Positions 45,620-58,913 are shown, numbered from the stretch's first letter. The stretch is DNA of 64,000 nucleotides from Candidatus Poribacteria bacterium (GCA_018644665.1 JABGQA010000096.1:62001-126000), one strand, 5' to 3'. Notes: generated from the sequence alone by a model not told the origin. Made by a program: numbers and translations.

Positions 45620-46426
45620 ATGGCGCCAACGCCAGAGCCCCGCACAGACGAGAAAGAGACGGCGACGCCGGATGCCGCTGCGTCCCCGGCTACCCCGACG
45701 GAAGTCGAGCAGAACACCGTCGAGGAAACGCGGGCTCGCGAAGTCGTGGGCATCCTGGGTCACGAACTGCTCACGCCCCTCACGGCCATTCAGGGGGTGC
45801 TGGATCTTGTGCTGGCGGGCATCGCCGGCGACGTCCCGCCCGCTCTCCGATCGCTTCTTGAGACAATGCACAGCAACGGCCGGCGACTCGCGAGGACAAT
45901 CGCGAACATCGTCGACATCGAGCGGATCGAGTCCGGATCCGGGGCCCTGAACAACGCTGAACTCGTTGTAGACCACGTGATGCAGGGAGCCATCCTCGCG
46001 TGCGAGGACGACGCTCGCCTCGCGAGCGTGCAGTTGCGGTCGTCCGTGCTTGCTCCGCGCGCCAGCGTTTGGGGCGACGAACAGCGGCTACGGGACGCCA
46101 TCACGCACGTGATCGGGAACGCGGTGAAGTTCTCCCCGCCAGGGGGAACAGTCGCCGTCTGCCTCATCGAACGAGACCGCACCGTGCGCGTGCTCGTCGA
46201 GGACCAGGGGCCCGGGATTCCCGACGCCGCGCGCGAGACTATCTTCCGCAAGTTCGCCCAGCTCGACGCGTCCGACGCGAGGGAAGCAGGCGGCCTTGGT
46301 CTCGGCCTGGCTATCGCGAAGGCCATCGTGGAGAAGCACCACGGCGACGTGGACTTCGAGTGCGGCCAGCAAGGGGGCACGACGTTCGTCATTGATCTGC
46401 CCGCGTTCGACCGGCCCGCCTCCTAG
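45620..46426 (+). CDS. Soluble histidine kinase
   Basis: 268 residues. No membrane segment and no sensor domain; residues 1-35 are low complexity. The H-box is VVGILGHELLTPLTAI with phosphoacceptor H48. The ATP-binding domain has N (HVIGNAVKFSPPGG), G1 (EDQGPGIP), F (IFRKFAQLD) and G2 (GGLGLGLAIAK) boxes, all intact. HisKA/HATPase_c orthodox type. No response regulator is adjacent, so the partner must lie elsewhere. A second kinase of another type begins 134 bases downstream on the same strand. Confidence 0.88.
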   Translation: MAPTPEPRTDEKETATPDAAASPATPTEVEQNTVEETRAREVVGILGHELLTPLTAIQGVLDLVLAGIAGDVPPALRSLLETMHSNGRRLARTIANIVDIERIESGSGALNNAELVVDHVMQGAILACEDDARLASVQLRSSVLAPRASVWGDEQRLRDAITHVIGNAVKFSPPGGTVAVCLIERDRTVRVLVEDQGPGIPDAARETIFRKFAQLDASDAREAGGLGLGLAIAKAIVEKHHGDVDFECGQQGGTTFVIDLPAFDRPAS

Positions 46427-46560
46427 GTTCGCGCCTCGACGGCAGCATCGCGCCGACCCACATTCCGCCTTGTCGCGCGGCTGGAGATGACCGATATTCC
46501 TGCCTCGGACGCATTGCCCGGCGTTCGCGATGAACGGCCGCGACGACATCAAGGTGAACC

Positions 46561-50740
<4,180 letters not shown>

Positions 50741-50749
50741 CTACGTGGG

Positions 50750-51844
50750 TCACCTTGCGGCGTGGCGGCGGAACACGTCCTCGTCCCATTCGATCCCAAG
50801 GCCCGGCGCGTCGGACATGTAGATGTACCCGTCCGCCCGGAAGTCGACGGGCTTCATGAGCGGGTTGTTGAACGCCGTCGGATAGTTCTCGGTGACGAGG
50901 CCGTTGTCCACCGCTGCGACGCAGCACGAGCCTACGTGCGGGGCGCCGTGCGGCGAGATCTTCAGGTGGTACGCGCTGGCCAATGCTGCCACCTTGAGCC
51001 ATTCGCTTATCCCGCCGCACATGTTCGGGTCGAGCTGAATGATGTCGGCCGCCCGCGCGTCGATCAGGTCGCGAGCGCCCCAGCGGGTGAATTCGTTCTC
51101 GCCACTCGCGATCGGGACGTCGAGCTTCTCGACTAGCAGCGCCCCGCCGCGGAAGTCGTCGGCCCGGACCGGCTCCTCGAACCAGTACGGGTCGAACTCC
51201 TCGATCATGCGGCCGAAGCGTAAGGCTGTCTGCGCATCCCAGGCGTTGTTCGCGTCCACCATCAGGTCGACGTCGAGGCCGACAGCATCGCGGACGGCGC
51301 GGACGCGCTCGGCGTCGTGGCGCAGCGTCACCCCGCGCCACCCCACCTTCATCTTCACGGCGCGGAAGCCCGCTGCGGCGTATCCGGCCAACTCTGCGCA
51401 CAGCTCGGGGATGCCTTTCCCCTCTTCGTAGTAGCCGCCTGCCGCATATGCGGCGACGCGGTCTTGTACGCCTCCCGCCAGCTTCCACACGGGCTGGCCC
51501 AGCGCCTTGCCCATCAGATCCCACAGCGCGTTGTCCACAGCACTCATGCTCGTGATGTACTCGCCCTTGGCGACAGGTTTCCGCGTGCCGCCCATGTACA
51601 TCCGATCCCACAGATGCCCGATGCGCAAGGGGTCCTCGCCGACGAGCTTGCTCTTGATCGAGCCGAGTATGTGGGCCTTCCGCACCGCCGACGCGCCGCA
51701 CGGCGCCATCCCGACGACGCCGGCATCCGTATGGATCTCGATGCGGCCCCCGCCGGAGCCAGTCGTCCTGACGATGGAGTTCCAGAACGGCCGGTCGAGG
51801 GCCCCAAAGCTGACGCCGGCAATCTTGATGTCCGTGATCCGCAT
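50750..51844 (-). CDS. Enolase superfamily enzyme (MR/MLE subgroup)
   Basis: 364 residues. VKMKVG (KxK motif), metal ligands in DLMVDANNAW, FEEP and GENE, then ISPHGAPH. The KxK with a distal His region is the mandelate racemase subgroup pattern. Likely a sugar-acid dehydratase or racemase. It converges on the arabinofuranosidase gene (nine bases apart), in keeping with sugar catabolism. Its sequence differs greatly from the enzyme at 43428. Confidence 0.9.
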   Translation of the reverse strand: MRITDIKIAGVSFGALDRPFWNSIVRTTGSGGGRIEIHTDAGVVGMAPCGASAVRKAHILGSIKSKLVGEDPLRIGHLWDRMYMGGTRKPVAKGEYITSMSAVDNALWDLMGKALGQPVWKLAGGVQDRVAAYAAGGYYEEGKGIPELCAELAGYAAAGFRAVKMKVGWRGVTLRHDAERVRAVRDAVGLDVDLMVDANNAWDAQTALRFGRMIEEFDPYWFEEPVRADDFRGGALLVEKLDVPIASGENEFTRWGARDLIDARAADIIQLDPNMCGGISEWLKVAALASAYHLKISPHGAPHVGSCCVAAVDNGLVTENYPTAFNNPLMKPVDFRADGYIYMSDAPGLGIEWDEDVFRRHAAR

Positions 51845-51989
51845 GCGGCTGGGCCTTCCATGGCGTGTTCGGTGGCTCTCGTGGGGTGTCGCATTGTGCC
51901 GGGGGGCCCGGATGCGAGCAACTCATTGCGCGTCGGAGCCGCCACGCCTACCATGCGCCCGAGACGACCGACCACACGGAGGCCACGGG

Positions 51990-52760
51990 ATGCACCTGCG
52001 CGTTCGCTACTTCCAGGACAGCACGCCCGCGGATGAAGAGTGCCGCGAGTCGGCGTTCATCCGGCGCGAGTTGGACATGGAACTCCCCGCAGACCGGACG
52101 GCGCTCGTGCTCGTGGACATGTGGAACGTGCATTTCATCCGCAGTTGGATCGAACGCGCGGAGCGGATCTCACGCGAGTTCGTGATCCCCGCGATGGACG
52201 CCGCTCGGGACGCCGGTCTTACCGTCATCCACGCGCCGTGCCCGGAAGTCGCGGCGCAGTACCCGGATCATCTGCCGTCGATCCCGCCGGCGGCGCCGCA
52301 GCCGTCATCCGGCCCAGACTGGCCGCCGCACGAGTTCCGCTCTCGCTCTGGGGAGTACGCCGCGTATAGGGGGCCGCGCGACCAGCCGCCAGGAATCGCC
52401 ACGCATTGGGACAAGGTGAAGGGCGACCTCAGCATGTCGCCGCTCGTCGATGTGAGACCCGACGAGACCGTCGTAGCGACGGGGCGCGAACTGCACCACG
52501 TGCTCGCCGACCGCGGCATCTATCACACGATCTACGCGGGGTTCGCCGCCAACTGGTGCCTAATGGGCCGCGACTACGGCATCCGCGCGATGTCGCGGTA
52601 CGGCTATCACATGGTCGTGCTGCGCGACTGCACGACTGGCGTCGAGTTCCCGGACACGCTCGACGACAGCCTGGTCACGGAGCTGGTAATTCGTGAGGTC
52701 GAGCAGCAGTACGGCTTCTCCGCGTCGAACGAGGACTTCCTGGAGGCGTGTCGCGCCTAA
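51990..52760 (+). CDS. Isochorismatase-family (cysteine) hydrolase
   Basis: 256 residues from the ATG at 51990 with GGAGG upstream. The fold shows LVLVDMWNVHF with the catalytic Asp, and Cys190 in GFAANWCLMG followed by RDYGIRAMSRYGYHMVVLRDCTTG. Asp, Lys and Cys triad enzymes of this family hydrolyse amides or enol ethers. A roughly 45-residue insert (PSIPPAAPQPSSG region) is longer than usual. The next gene, a BNR propeller, starts 21 bases later. Confidence 0.87.
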   Translation: MHLRVRYFQDSTPADEECRESAFIRRELDMELPADRTALVLVDMWNVHFIRSWIERAERISREFVIPAMDAARDAGLTVIHAPCPEVAAQYPDHLPSIPPAAPQPSSGPDWPPHEFRSRSGEYAAYRGPRDQPPGIATHWDKVKGDLSMSPLVDVRPDETVVATGRELHHVLADRGIYHTIYAGFAANWCLMGRDYGIRAMSRYGYHMVVLRDCTTGVEFPDTLDDSLVTELVIREVEQQYGFSASNEDFLEACRA

Positions 52761-52781
52761 CCCCGGTCAAGGAACCCCTGC

Positions 52782-53885
52782 ATGCCGCATGTCCCGTACC
52801 GCAATGCTGTTGTCGCATCTGCCGCGATCGTTCTCATTGCCTACGCGTGTCGCGCGACCGCCATCCCGGCAGTGCGGCTTATCGAGCCGCCCAACGACGG
52901 CATCGTCTCCGACGCCGAAATCGACGACGACGGCGTGATCCACCTCGTGTACGCATCGCTGCCGGACGGCGTCCAGCAGGACATCTTCTACGTGCGCTCC
53001 GACGACGATGGCGAGACGTTCACGGCGCCGATCCGCGTCAACACCGAGGCAGGACGCGGCTACGCAGGCGGGTTCCGCGGGCCGGACGTCGCGCTAGGGG
53101 CCGATGGGCGCGTCCATGTCGTGTGGTACACGAACGGATACCAGGCAAAGCGCCCCGCCGAGCAGTGGGGCGTCCACTATGCCTACAAGGCCGCCGACGC
53201 AGACGCCTTCGTCGACGAGTCGAACGTCAACGGCCGTCCGAGTGATAACTACTCGATCGACGCAAACAGCGCCGGAGAAGTCAGCATCGTCTGGACGGCC
53301 GGAGACGGCTTTGTGAACCGGTCCCACGACGGCGGAGCCACGTTCGACAACGCCGTGCAGATCACGACCATCGACCCGTGCGAGTGCTGCGCGACCCGCG
53401 TTCGCTACGCAGACGACGGAGTGCTTCACCTCGCGTATCGCGAGAAGGCGAACAACCTGCGCGACATGTACATCGTGCCGATCACGGACTCGCTCGCCGA
53501 GCCGCCTCGCGTGAGGCTCGACTCCGAGCCGTGGGAGATCGCCGCGTGCCCTATGACCGGGTCGTACCTCACGGAGGACCACGACGGCGCGCATCTCATC
53601 GCGTGGGAACGGAAGCGCGCCGTGTACTACGGTCGTTTCGCCACGGACGGCTCGCCGCTTGCGCCTGCCGAGGTAGCTGTGACCGACGCGGGACGCTACC
53701 CGGTCGTGCTCGCGGCGCCGGACGGCACAGCGCTGGTCGCGTGGAAGAGCGACGTCGAGCTGAGTTGGCGCCGGTACGACGCGTCCGGGGAACCCGTGGA
53801 CGAAGGCGCGACCGTCGAGGCTGACAACTTCCACCGATTCGCGGGCGTCGTCACGCCCGACGGGGACTTCCTACTGTTCCCCTGA
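52782..53885 (+). CDS. Secreted BNR-repeat (sialidase-like) propeller
   Basis: 367 residues. N-terminal signal (NAVVASAAIVLIAYAC). Asp-box motifs SDDDGETF and SHDGGATF and strand pairs such as DVALGADGRVHVVWYT and VRYADDGVLHLAYRE place it in the six-bladed sialidase/neuraminidase-like propeller group. Arg and Tyr residues of true sialidases were not assigned, so a binding role is equally likely. Follows the isochorismatase gene closely. Confidence 0.78.
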   Translation: MPHVPYRNAVVASAAIVLIAYACRATAIPAVRLIEPPNDGIVSDAEIDDDGVIHLVYASLPDGVQQDIFYVRSDDDGETFTAPIRVNTEAGRGYAGGFRGPDVALGADGRVHVVWYTNGYQAKRPAEQWGVHYAYKAADADAFVDESNVNGRPSDNYSIDANSAGEVSIVWTAGDGFVNRSHDGGATFDNAVQITTIDPCECCATRVRYADDGVLHLAYREKANNLRDMYIVPITDSLAEPPRVRLDSEPWEIAACPMTGSYLTEDHDGAHLIAWERKRAVYYGRFATDGSPLAPAEVAVTDAGRYPVVLAAPDGTALVAWKSDVELSWRRYDASGEPVDEGATVEADNFHRFAGVVTPDGDFLLFP

Positions 53886-54000
53886 TCGCGCTTGTCCACC
53901 GCGCCAGGGCCGAACGACCGGCCTAGCGGGCAGGCAGTCCCCGTGCACTTTCCCTGTAAGACGCCGTGCCCCCGGGCCCTCTTACGGGTAGAACGGGCGT

Positions 54001-55986
54001 ATGGATAGACATCGAGACTCCATCGCGGTGCGGCGCTGCCTTCGCGGCGACCGGGATGCCTTCGCCGAACTGGTGCGCAGGTATACGGGGCTCGTGTTCT
54101 CTGTCGCCGTCGGCTGCGGATTGCGCCCGGAGGACGCGGAGGACGCCACACAGGACGCCTTCATCCTCGCGTTCCGGCGTCTCACCAATCTGCGCGAACC
54201 TGACAGTTTCCGCCCATGGCTGTGCCGCATCGCGGTGCGCCAGGCCCATGACGCGCGGGCGAAGCGGCTTCGAGAGGTACCGACAGACGTGAGCCCGTTG
54301 CTGGCGGACGCCACGGAACCGAGACCAGGGTACCTCCTGTTCGAGCGCGAAGAGGACTGTCGGCAGATCGTCGGCGATGCGCTCGACAGGTTGCCTGAGG
54401 CGTTGCGGCTGCCGTTCGTGATGCATGAGATCGGCGGGGCGACACCTGTCGAGGTTGCAGAGGCGCTGTCCATCACGCGGAACGCGGTGGATCGTCGGCT
54501 CAACCGTGCGCGTGAACACGTCCGCGAGTATCTGCGGCGGTGCGGGCTCGAGGCGGACGCCCTCGACATCCTGCGGTCGCACTCGATCGCGCTTGCGACC
54601 GGTGGCGAGCTGTTGTCGCGCGTGATGGAAGGGCTGCGCGGCGTCACACCCGAGGGCGCCGAGCGTGGCCGAACTTGGGGTCCTGGCCAGGTCGCGACGT
54701 CCGTTCTGGGCATTGCCGCCATCGTGGGCAGTCTGGCGGGAATGGCCGGCGTGACACCGACGCCGTGGGGAGCGCTGAAGGCCGAGGCGTCCATGGCCGC
54801 GGTCGCTGCGCGGAAGGGCGGGATGGCGGTCACGATCGCGCCCGGCCCGCGCCCGAAGGTCCGCCTCCTGATGCGGCCTGGCGAGGAGTTGGATGGTTGG
54901 CAAGCCGCCGAGCCGGGGCGCAACCCAAGTCTCCCTGCGGCAGCTGGCCGTGAGCGCGCGGGAGCAAGCCCGGTCGCTGTCACGGCGAACCCCTACGGCA
55001 TATTCAAGCTCTTTACGCCGACGTATGGCGAAGTGACACTGAGCCTGCGAGCGCGAGCAGACGCCGCGCCGTTCACCGCGATTGTTGGCCTGGTGCTAGA
55101 CGGAGGCAACGGGCAGTCGCTTGTGTGGAAGGACGAGGCGAACATCTGGCGGTGCCAAGATTACGGCGATGGCAGGCCACTCGAAATCAACGTCGCCCCG
55201 GTCCGGGGCGAATGGCGCGATCTCATCATTGTCTACCGTACGTGGTCTGCGTCCCACGACGTGTATTTCGACGGAGCGCGCGCGGCAGCCGCTGCGTCGC
55301 TGGGGCCGGCGGCCGTCGGACGCGCGGTGACGGGGATCTACGTGTCCGCCGGGCGCGGAGCCACCGGTTCGCCGTTCTACTTCAGCGATATGCGCGTCTC
55401 GGCGCGAGACTCCAACGCGTTGCGCGCGGCGCGACCCGGCCGGCAGCTTGCGCCGGCGAAGCCGCCCCCACTCGATCGCATGGGCCTTCAAGGCGGGGTG
55501 CTCGCCGGGCAGGCCCTGGACCCCGCCAACCCAACGGTACACGTCTCCCCGGCCGCCCGCGTGGCGGGATGGGTCGACGTTCGAGTGGAGAATCGGCACA
55601 AGAGCACGGGCGGGTTCTATGTCATCGAAACCCCGACCTGGGGCGACCACTCGACGAGCTTTCGGCACGTAGACGTCGAGACGCCCCCCGGTGAGTCCCG
55701 CCATGTAGTCAGCATCGACCGCGAGGCCCCGGATCAAGCGGGCGTGTACCACATCGTCCTCGCCGGCGCCGCAGAAACGTCGCCGGAGTTCGTCGCCTCC
55801 GGCACGAACTGGCCGCACGAGCGGCCGGTTTGGGACAACGTCACGGACATCGCTGGGTGGTCGGCGACGGAAATCGACGCCGCGATTGCCACCGGGACAG
55901 TCATCGCTCCATGGGTGCACACCGAGGGCAACGTGGCACGGTCCGAGGCCGGAGCGGTCGCCGTGCGCGTGGTCGTCGGGAACTAG
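54001..55986 (+). CDS. ECF sigma factor fused to a membrane segment and extracytoplasmic domain
   Basis: 661 residues. Sigma2 region at 14-83 (RGDRDAFAELVRRYTGLVF, DAEDATQDAFILAFRRL, FRPWLCRIAVR), sigma4 at 120-178 with ATPVEVAEALSITRNAVDRRL. A linker of 50 residues is followed by a single hydrophobic helix near 230-253 (VATSVLGIAAIVGSLAGMAG). Residues 295-465 look like a LamG/concanavalin-type domain (IFKLFTPTYGEVTLSLRARAD, WKDEANIWRC, VYFDG). Residues 480-660 are a second beta domain. The protein thus links promoter recognition to an outside sensor in one chain. No separate anti-sigma gene is adjacent. Fused-sensor ECF factors are known in Planctomycetes; the domain set here was not recognised. 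Confidence 0.85.
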   Translation: MDRHRDSIAVRRCLRGDRDAFAELVRRYTGLVFSVAVGCGLRPEDAEDATQDAFILAFRRLTNLREPDSFRPWLCRIAVRQAHDARAKRLREVPTDVSPLLADATEPRPGYLLFEREEDCRQIVGDALDRLPEALRLPFVMHEIGGATPVEVAEALSITRNAVDRRLNRAREHVREYLRRCGLEADALDILRSHSIALATGGELLSRVMEGLRGVTPEGAERGRTWGPGQVATSVLGIAAIVGSLAGMAGVTPTPWGALKAEASMAAVAARKGGMAVTIAPGPRPKVRLLMRPGEELDGWQAAEPGRNPSLPAAAGRERAGASPVAVTANPYGIFKLFTPTYGEVTLSLRARADAAPFTAIVGLVLDGGNGQSLVWKDEANIWRCQDYGDGRPLEINVAPVRGEWRDLIIVYRTWSASHDVYFDGARAAAAASLGPAAVGRAVTGIYVSAGRGATGSPFYFSDMRVSARDSNALRAARPGRQLAPAKPPPLDRMGLQGGVLAGQALDPANPTVHVSPAARVAGWVDVRVENRHKSTGGFYVIETPTWGDHSTSFRHVDVETPPGESRHVVSIDREAPDQAGVYHIVLAGAAETSPEFVASGTNWPHERPVWDNVTDIAGWSATEIDAAIATGTVIAPWVHTEGNVARSEAGAVAVRVVVGN

Positions 55987-56071
55987 CCAACGACCTTCCT
56001 GGCGTGCGCCGCACAGTCGTGATGGAGTAGCGCGCGCGTCGCCTGCGTGGGCCTCCTGGGCCGGGTTCGAC

Positions 56072-56101
56072 TTGAAAGCCGGCGTCGCGATCAGGTATCA
56101 T
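56072..56101 (+). promoter_or_regulatory. Promoter of the structured leader
   Basis: TTGAAA at 56072-56077 and TATCAT at 56096-56101 are 18 bases apart; each half matches the sigma70 consensus at five of six positions. Start of transcription near 56108, directly ahead of the three-hairpin leader. Confidence 0.55.
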
Positions 56102-56107
56102 ATATTG

Positions 56108-56165
56108 CGGCCTCGCATAGGCGAGGCTACTTGTGAAGTAGCCGCCTCCACATGGAGGCGTTTTA
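56108..56165 (+). ncRNA. Structured leader RNA with alternative hairpins
   Basis: Three hairpins in 58 bases. Stem 1: GCCTCGC 56110-56116 with GCGAGGC 56121-56127. Stem 2: GGCTACTT 56125-56132 with AAGTAGCC 56136-56143. Stem 3: GCCTCC 56144-56149 with GGAGGC 56154-56159, then TTTT. Stems 1 and 2 share GGC (56125-56127), so they cannot fully form together. This is the layout of an attenuator or riboswitch, or of a small RNA released by the terminator. No known riboswitch class was recognised. Confidence 0.5.
56144..56164 (+). terminator. Intrinsic terminator within the leader
   Basis: GCCTCC, loop ACAT, GGAGGC, then GTTTT. This is the clearest U-tailed terminator seen in the window. It lies upstream of, not after, a coding gene. 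Confidence 0.6.
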
Positions 56166-56178
56166 GTGGCAGTGCTAC

Positions 56179-56193
56179 TGATACTGAGTCTCA
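56179..56193 (+). promoter_or_regulatory. Fur-like operator
   Basis: TGATACT-G-AGTCTCA is a 7-1-7 inverted repeat with one mismatch. It matches the Fur-box pattern TGATAATnATTATCA at 11 of 14 positions and reads TTGAGACTCAGTATCA on the other strand. It lies after the leader terminator and about 50 bases before the ATG at 56245. Confidence 0.45.
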
Positions 56194-56244
56194 ACTGCCT
56201 TACTGTCCGGTAGTTCGATTTCCACGGGGAGCGCAGAGATCACG

Positions 56245-57057
56245 ATGTTCTGTTCAGTAGGTCGAGCGAAGGTGGCAGCGCTGGCCCTTGTCGCTGCGGC
56301 GGCGATGGCTGTCGCCTCAGACGCTCTGGCTGACCAACGCTACTTCACGTATTCCTACGAGCCGAAAGTCCTGCCCAAGGGCGCGACCGAACTAGAACAG
56401 TGGGCCACCATGCGCAACGGCCGTGACAACGGCCTTTACGCGCGCTGGGACGTCCGGACCGAGTTCGAGGCGGGTCTTACAGACAGCCTTACGACGGCCG
56501 TCTACATGAACGCCAAGAACGTCTTCGTGAAGCGTCTGAATGCCGACGGCTCCATGACCGACAGCAACGTGATGAGCTTCAAGGGCTTCTCCTCGGAGTG
56601 GAAGTACAAGCTCTCCGACCCGACGGCGGACGCTCTTGGCGTGCTGCTCTATCAGGAGTTCGGCGTCGACCGCCGCGAGTGGGAATCTGAGACGAAGCTG
56701 GTGCTCGGCAGGAACTTCGGCGATGTGATCGTCGCGGCGAATTCCATCTTCGAGGTCGAGGGTAAAGGCACGGTCTCGACGACCACCGGCGAGGTCGGCG
56801 CAGACTACAAGACGGAACTGGAACAGACGTTCGGGGCGGCCTACCGGTCAGGCCAGAATGCCTTCGGCGTGGAGGCAAGCGTGCGCACCGAACGCGAGGA
56901 CGGCGAGTTCCAAGACGCCGCCGTATACATCGGCCCGACGCTCCACACCGCGCGGGAGTCTTGGTGGGCCACCTTCACGCTGCTCACGCAGGCGACCGAC
57001 CACTACGCCGACCACGAGCGCACGGAAACACGTCTCATCGTGGGGATTCACCTTTGA
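56245..57057 (+). CDS. Outer-membrane protein, DUF6662-like
   Basis: 270 residues. Signal peptide (AALALVAAAAMAVASDALA) then alternating beta strands (RYFTYSYEPKVLPKGATELE, VRTEFEAGLTDSLTTAVYMN, SSEWKYKLSDPTADALGVLL, ETRLIVGIHL at the C-terminus), typical of a 12- to 14-stranded outer-membrane barrel. Resembles the DUF6662 family often found beside cytochromes. It has the structured leader and a Fur-like site upstream. Its stop overlaps the TTG start of the cytochrome gene as TTGA. Confidence 0.75.
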   Translation: MFCSVGRAKVAALALVAAAAMAVASDALADQRYFTYSYEPKVLPKGATELEQWATMRNGRDNGLYARWDVRTEFEAGLTDSLTTAVYMNAKNVFVKRLNADGSMTDSNVMSFKGFSSEWKYKLSDPTADALGVLLYQEFGVDRREWESETKLVLGRNFGDVIVAANSIFEVEGKGTVSTTTGEVGADYKTELEQTFGAAYRSGQNAFGVEASVRTEREDGEFQDAAVYIGPTLHTARESWWATFTLLTQATDHYADHERTETRLIVGIHL

Positions 57058-57428
57058 AATCGGTCGGACCGGTCGCCATCGCGGTTGCGCTCGCGGGCCT
57101 TCTCGCGTGCGCGGCCGGGTTGCCCGCCGTCACCGCGCTCGACGCAGACGTGGCGGGCGTACCCATCGCGGAGCTGCAGCGTGGGCGAGACGTGTATGTG
57201 GCGAAGTGCAGTGGCTGCCACAGGCTGTACTCGCCAGCCGAATACGACGACGCGGCGTGGGACGCGCACGTCCACGGCATGAGGGACAGGGCGAAGCTCA
57301 CAGATGGGGATGTCGCGGCGATAGTTGCCTATGTGACCGCGATGAACTCTGCCCGCTCGCCCGAGGTGGCGCGTCGCCACACGGCGCCACGGATGAGCCC
57401 ACTACCGGGCGCCACGGCCGGCGGCTAA
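57054..57428 (+). CDS. Small c-type cytochrome, probable lipoprotein
   Basis: 124 residues with a TTG start overlapping the previous stop (TTGA), so translation is coupled. N-terminal signal ending LLAC, with possible lipidation at Cys19. Haem-binding C52xxC55H56 (CSGCH) in YVAKCSGCHRLYSPAEY, with a distal Met likely in HGMRDRAKL. Mono-haem. Together with the barrel protein it may move electrons across the outer membrane or handle a metal; this is inference from context and the Fur-like site. Confidence 0.78.
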   Translation: MKSVGPVAIAVALAGLLACAAGLPAVTALDADVAGVPIAELQRGRDVYVAKCSGCHRLYSPAEYDDAAWDAHVHGMRDRAKLTDGDVAAIVAYVTAMNSARSPEVARRHTAPRMSPLPGATAGG

Positions 57429-57506
57429 GTTTGGCCCGGCGCCAGGCCGTGGACACCTGTTCGTGGGCGCTGGCAGCCGGCCTAGCGGACGAGCGAAGGG
57501 CGCATC

Positions 57507-58553
57507 GTGGACAGAGTCAGGATCGGGCTGGCGGGATGTGGAAGCGTGTCGGGGTCGTATCTGCCGCACCTGGCGGGCTCCGCGTACGCAGATGTCGTCG
57601 CCGTGTGCGATGTCGACATGTCGCGCGCGGAGCGATCGGCGGAGCAGCACGGCGTCGCGCAGGCGTTCGATGACGTCACGAGCATGCTCGACGGCGCGGA
57701 GTTCGACCTGTTCCTGAACACGACCGCGATGCCCGCGCACCGCGAGCTGAACCACCTGGCCCTGACGGCCGGGAAGCACGTTTACTGCGAGAAGCCCATC
57801 GCGACATCGTACGAAGACGGCCTCGCGCTGGTCGAGTTGGCCGAGACATCGGGCTTGGAGCTGTGGGGCGCGCCGAACGTCGTGCTGAGCCCGCAGTTCG
57901 CGTACCTGCGCGAGCTGATCCACGGGCGAGCGCTTGGGCGGGTGTGCGCGGCGCACGCTTCCTACGGGCACGCCGGGCCGTCCTGGGGCCCGTGGTTCTA
58001 CGGGAAGGACGGCGGCAGCCTGTTCGACCTGGGCGTGTACAACGTGACGACGCTGACCGGCCTACTCGGTCCCGCGGAAGGCGTCGTCGCCCTCTCCGGC
58101 ACGGCCGTGGCCGAACGCGAAGTCGACGGCGCGATGCTCCGCGCGGTAGCCGACGACAACACCATGCTCCTGATCGACCACGGCAACACGGTCTTCTCGC
58201 ACGTGCAGACGGGATTCGTCTATCGCGCCCAACGCGGCGACCGTAGCATGGAATTCATCGGGACAGAGGGCGCGGCCAATCTGCTCGGGTACGACTGGGG
58301 CCCTGCTGGAGTCGAGGTGTGGGACACGGCATCCGGCGCGTGGGACACTCGCTGCGAAGACGCGCACGGGTACTGCTGGCAGAGCGGCGCGGCGTACGTG
58401 GCCGAATGCCTCGTGAAGGGCGTCGAGCCGATGATGACCGGCGCGCACGCGCTGCACGTCCTCGAAGTCATGACGGCGGCGAAAGTCTCCGCGGCGCACG
58501 GCGTGCGCATGCCCGTCGAGTCGACGTTCGAGCTGTCGGCGCCGACCGCATAG
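57507..58553 (+). CDS. Gfo/Idh/MocA family dehydrogenase
   Basis: 348 residues with a GTG start at 57507 (GAAGGG upstream). Rossmann domain begins RIGLAGCGSVSGSYLPHLAG with a standard GxGxxxG, then YCEKPIATS with the catalytic Lys. C-terminal domain has WGPWFYGKDGGSLFDLGVYN. Acts on a sugar or polyol with NAD(P). Stands alone on the plus strand. Distinct from the MocA protein at 14021-15079. Confidence 0.87.
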   Translation: MDRVRIGLAGCGSVSGSYLPHLAGSAYADVVAVCDVDMSRAERSAEQHGVAQAFDDVTSMLDGAEFDLFLNTTAMPAHRELNHLALTAGKHVYCEKPIATSYEDGLALVELAETSGLELWGAPNVVLSPQFAYLRELIHGRALGRVCAAHASYGHAGPSWGPWFYGKDGGSLFDLGVYNVTTLTGLLGPAEGVVALSGTAVAEREVDGAMLRAVADDNTMLLIDHGNTVFSHVQTGFVYRAQRGDRSMEFIGTEGAANLLGYDWGPAGVEVWDTASGAWDTRCEDAHGYCWQSGAAYVAECLVKGVEPMMTGAHALHVLEVMTAAKVSAAHGVRMPVESTFELSAPTA

Positions 58554-58573
58554 TCGAGTGCGCCGAACGGCCG

Positions 58574-58825
58574 TCAGGCTACGATGGCTTCCGCCGCAAC
58601 AGGCGTCACGTCGCAGACGCACTGGCCGAACCCGGGCAGCAGGAACCGGTGCACGCTCTTGATGTCGTCGGCTTCGAGCACGTAGTACATCGTGTGCTCA
58701 GCGTAAGCCCCGTAAGCGGCTACGAGCGTGACGCCCTCGGCCTCGGCGTCGTATAGGGACCTCGACCCACCGGAATTCAGCGGGCAAGAGTCCGGCGTGT
58801 GGCGCTGAGTGACATGGAACAGCAT
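58574..58825 (-). CDS. DUF3303-like small protein
   Basis: 83 residues. MLFHVTQRHTPDSCPL at the start and YYVLEADDIKSVHRFLLPG in the middle match the DUF3303/ferredoxin-like small protein family. GGGAGGGAC precedes the ATG, giving a firm start. Function unknown in the family. Convergent with the MocA gene and divergent from the pectate-lyase-like gene. Confidence 0.72.
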   Translation of the reverse strand: MLFHVTQRHTPDSCPLNSGGSRSLYDAEAEGVTLVAAYGAYAEHTMYYVLEADDIKSVHRFLLPGFGQCVCDVTPVAAEAIVA

Positions 58826-58913
58826 GGCGTCCCTCCCTTTTGGTTGCCACGTGTGAAGACGATAGCCGCCAGGCTTTCACCGCGTAAGGTCGCGCCACTA
58901 ACCCGTTCGCCCC

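Noticed and set aside
56108-56200. tRNA-like or known riboswitch
   Set aside because: Hairpins present, but no tRNA cloverleaf, T-loop consensus or known aptamer core was found.
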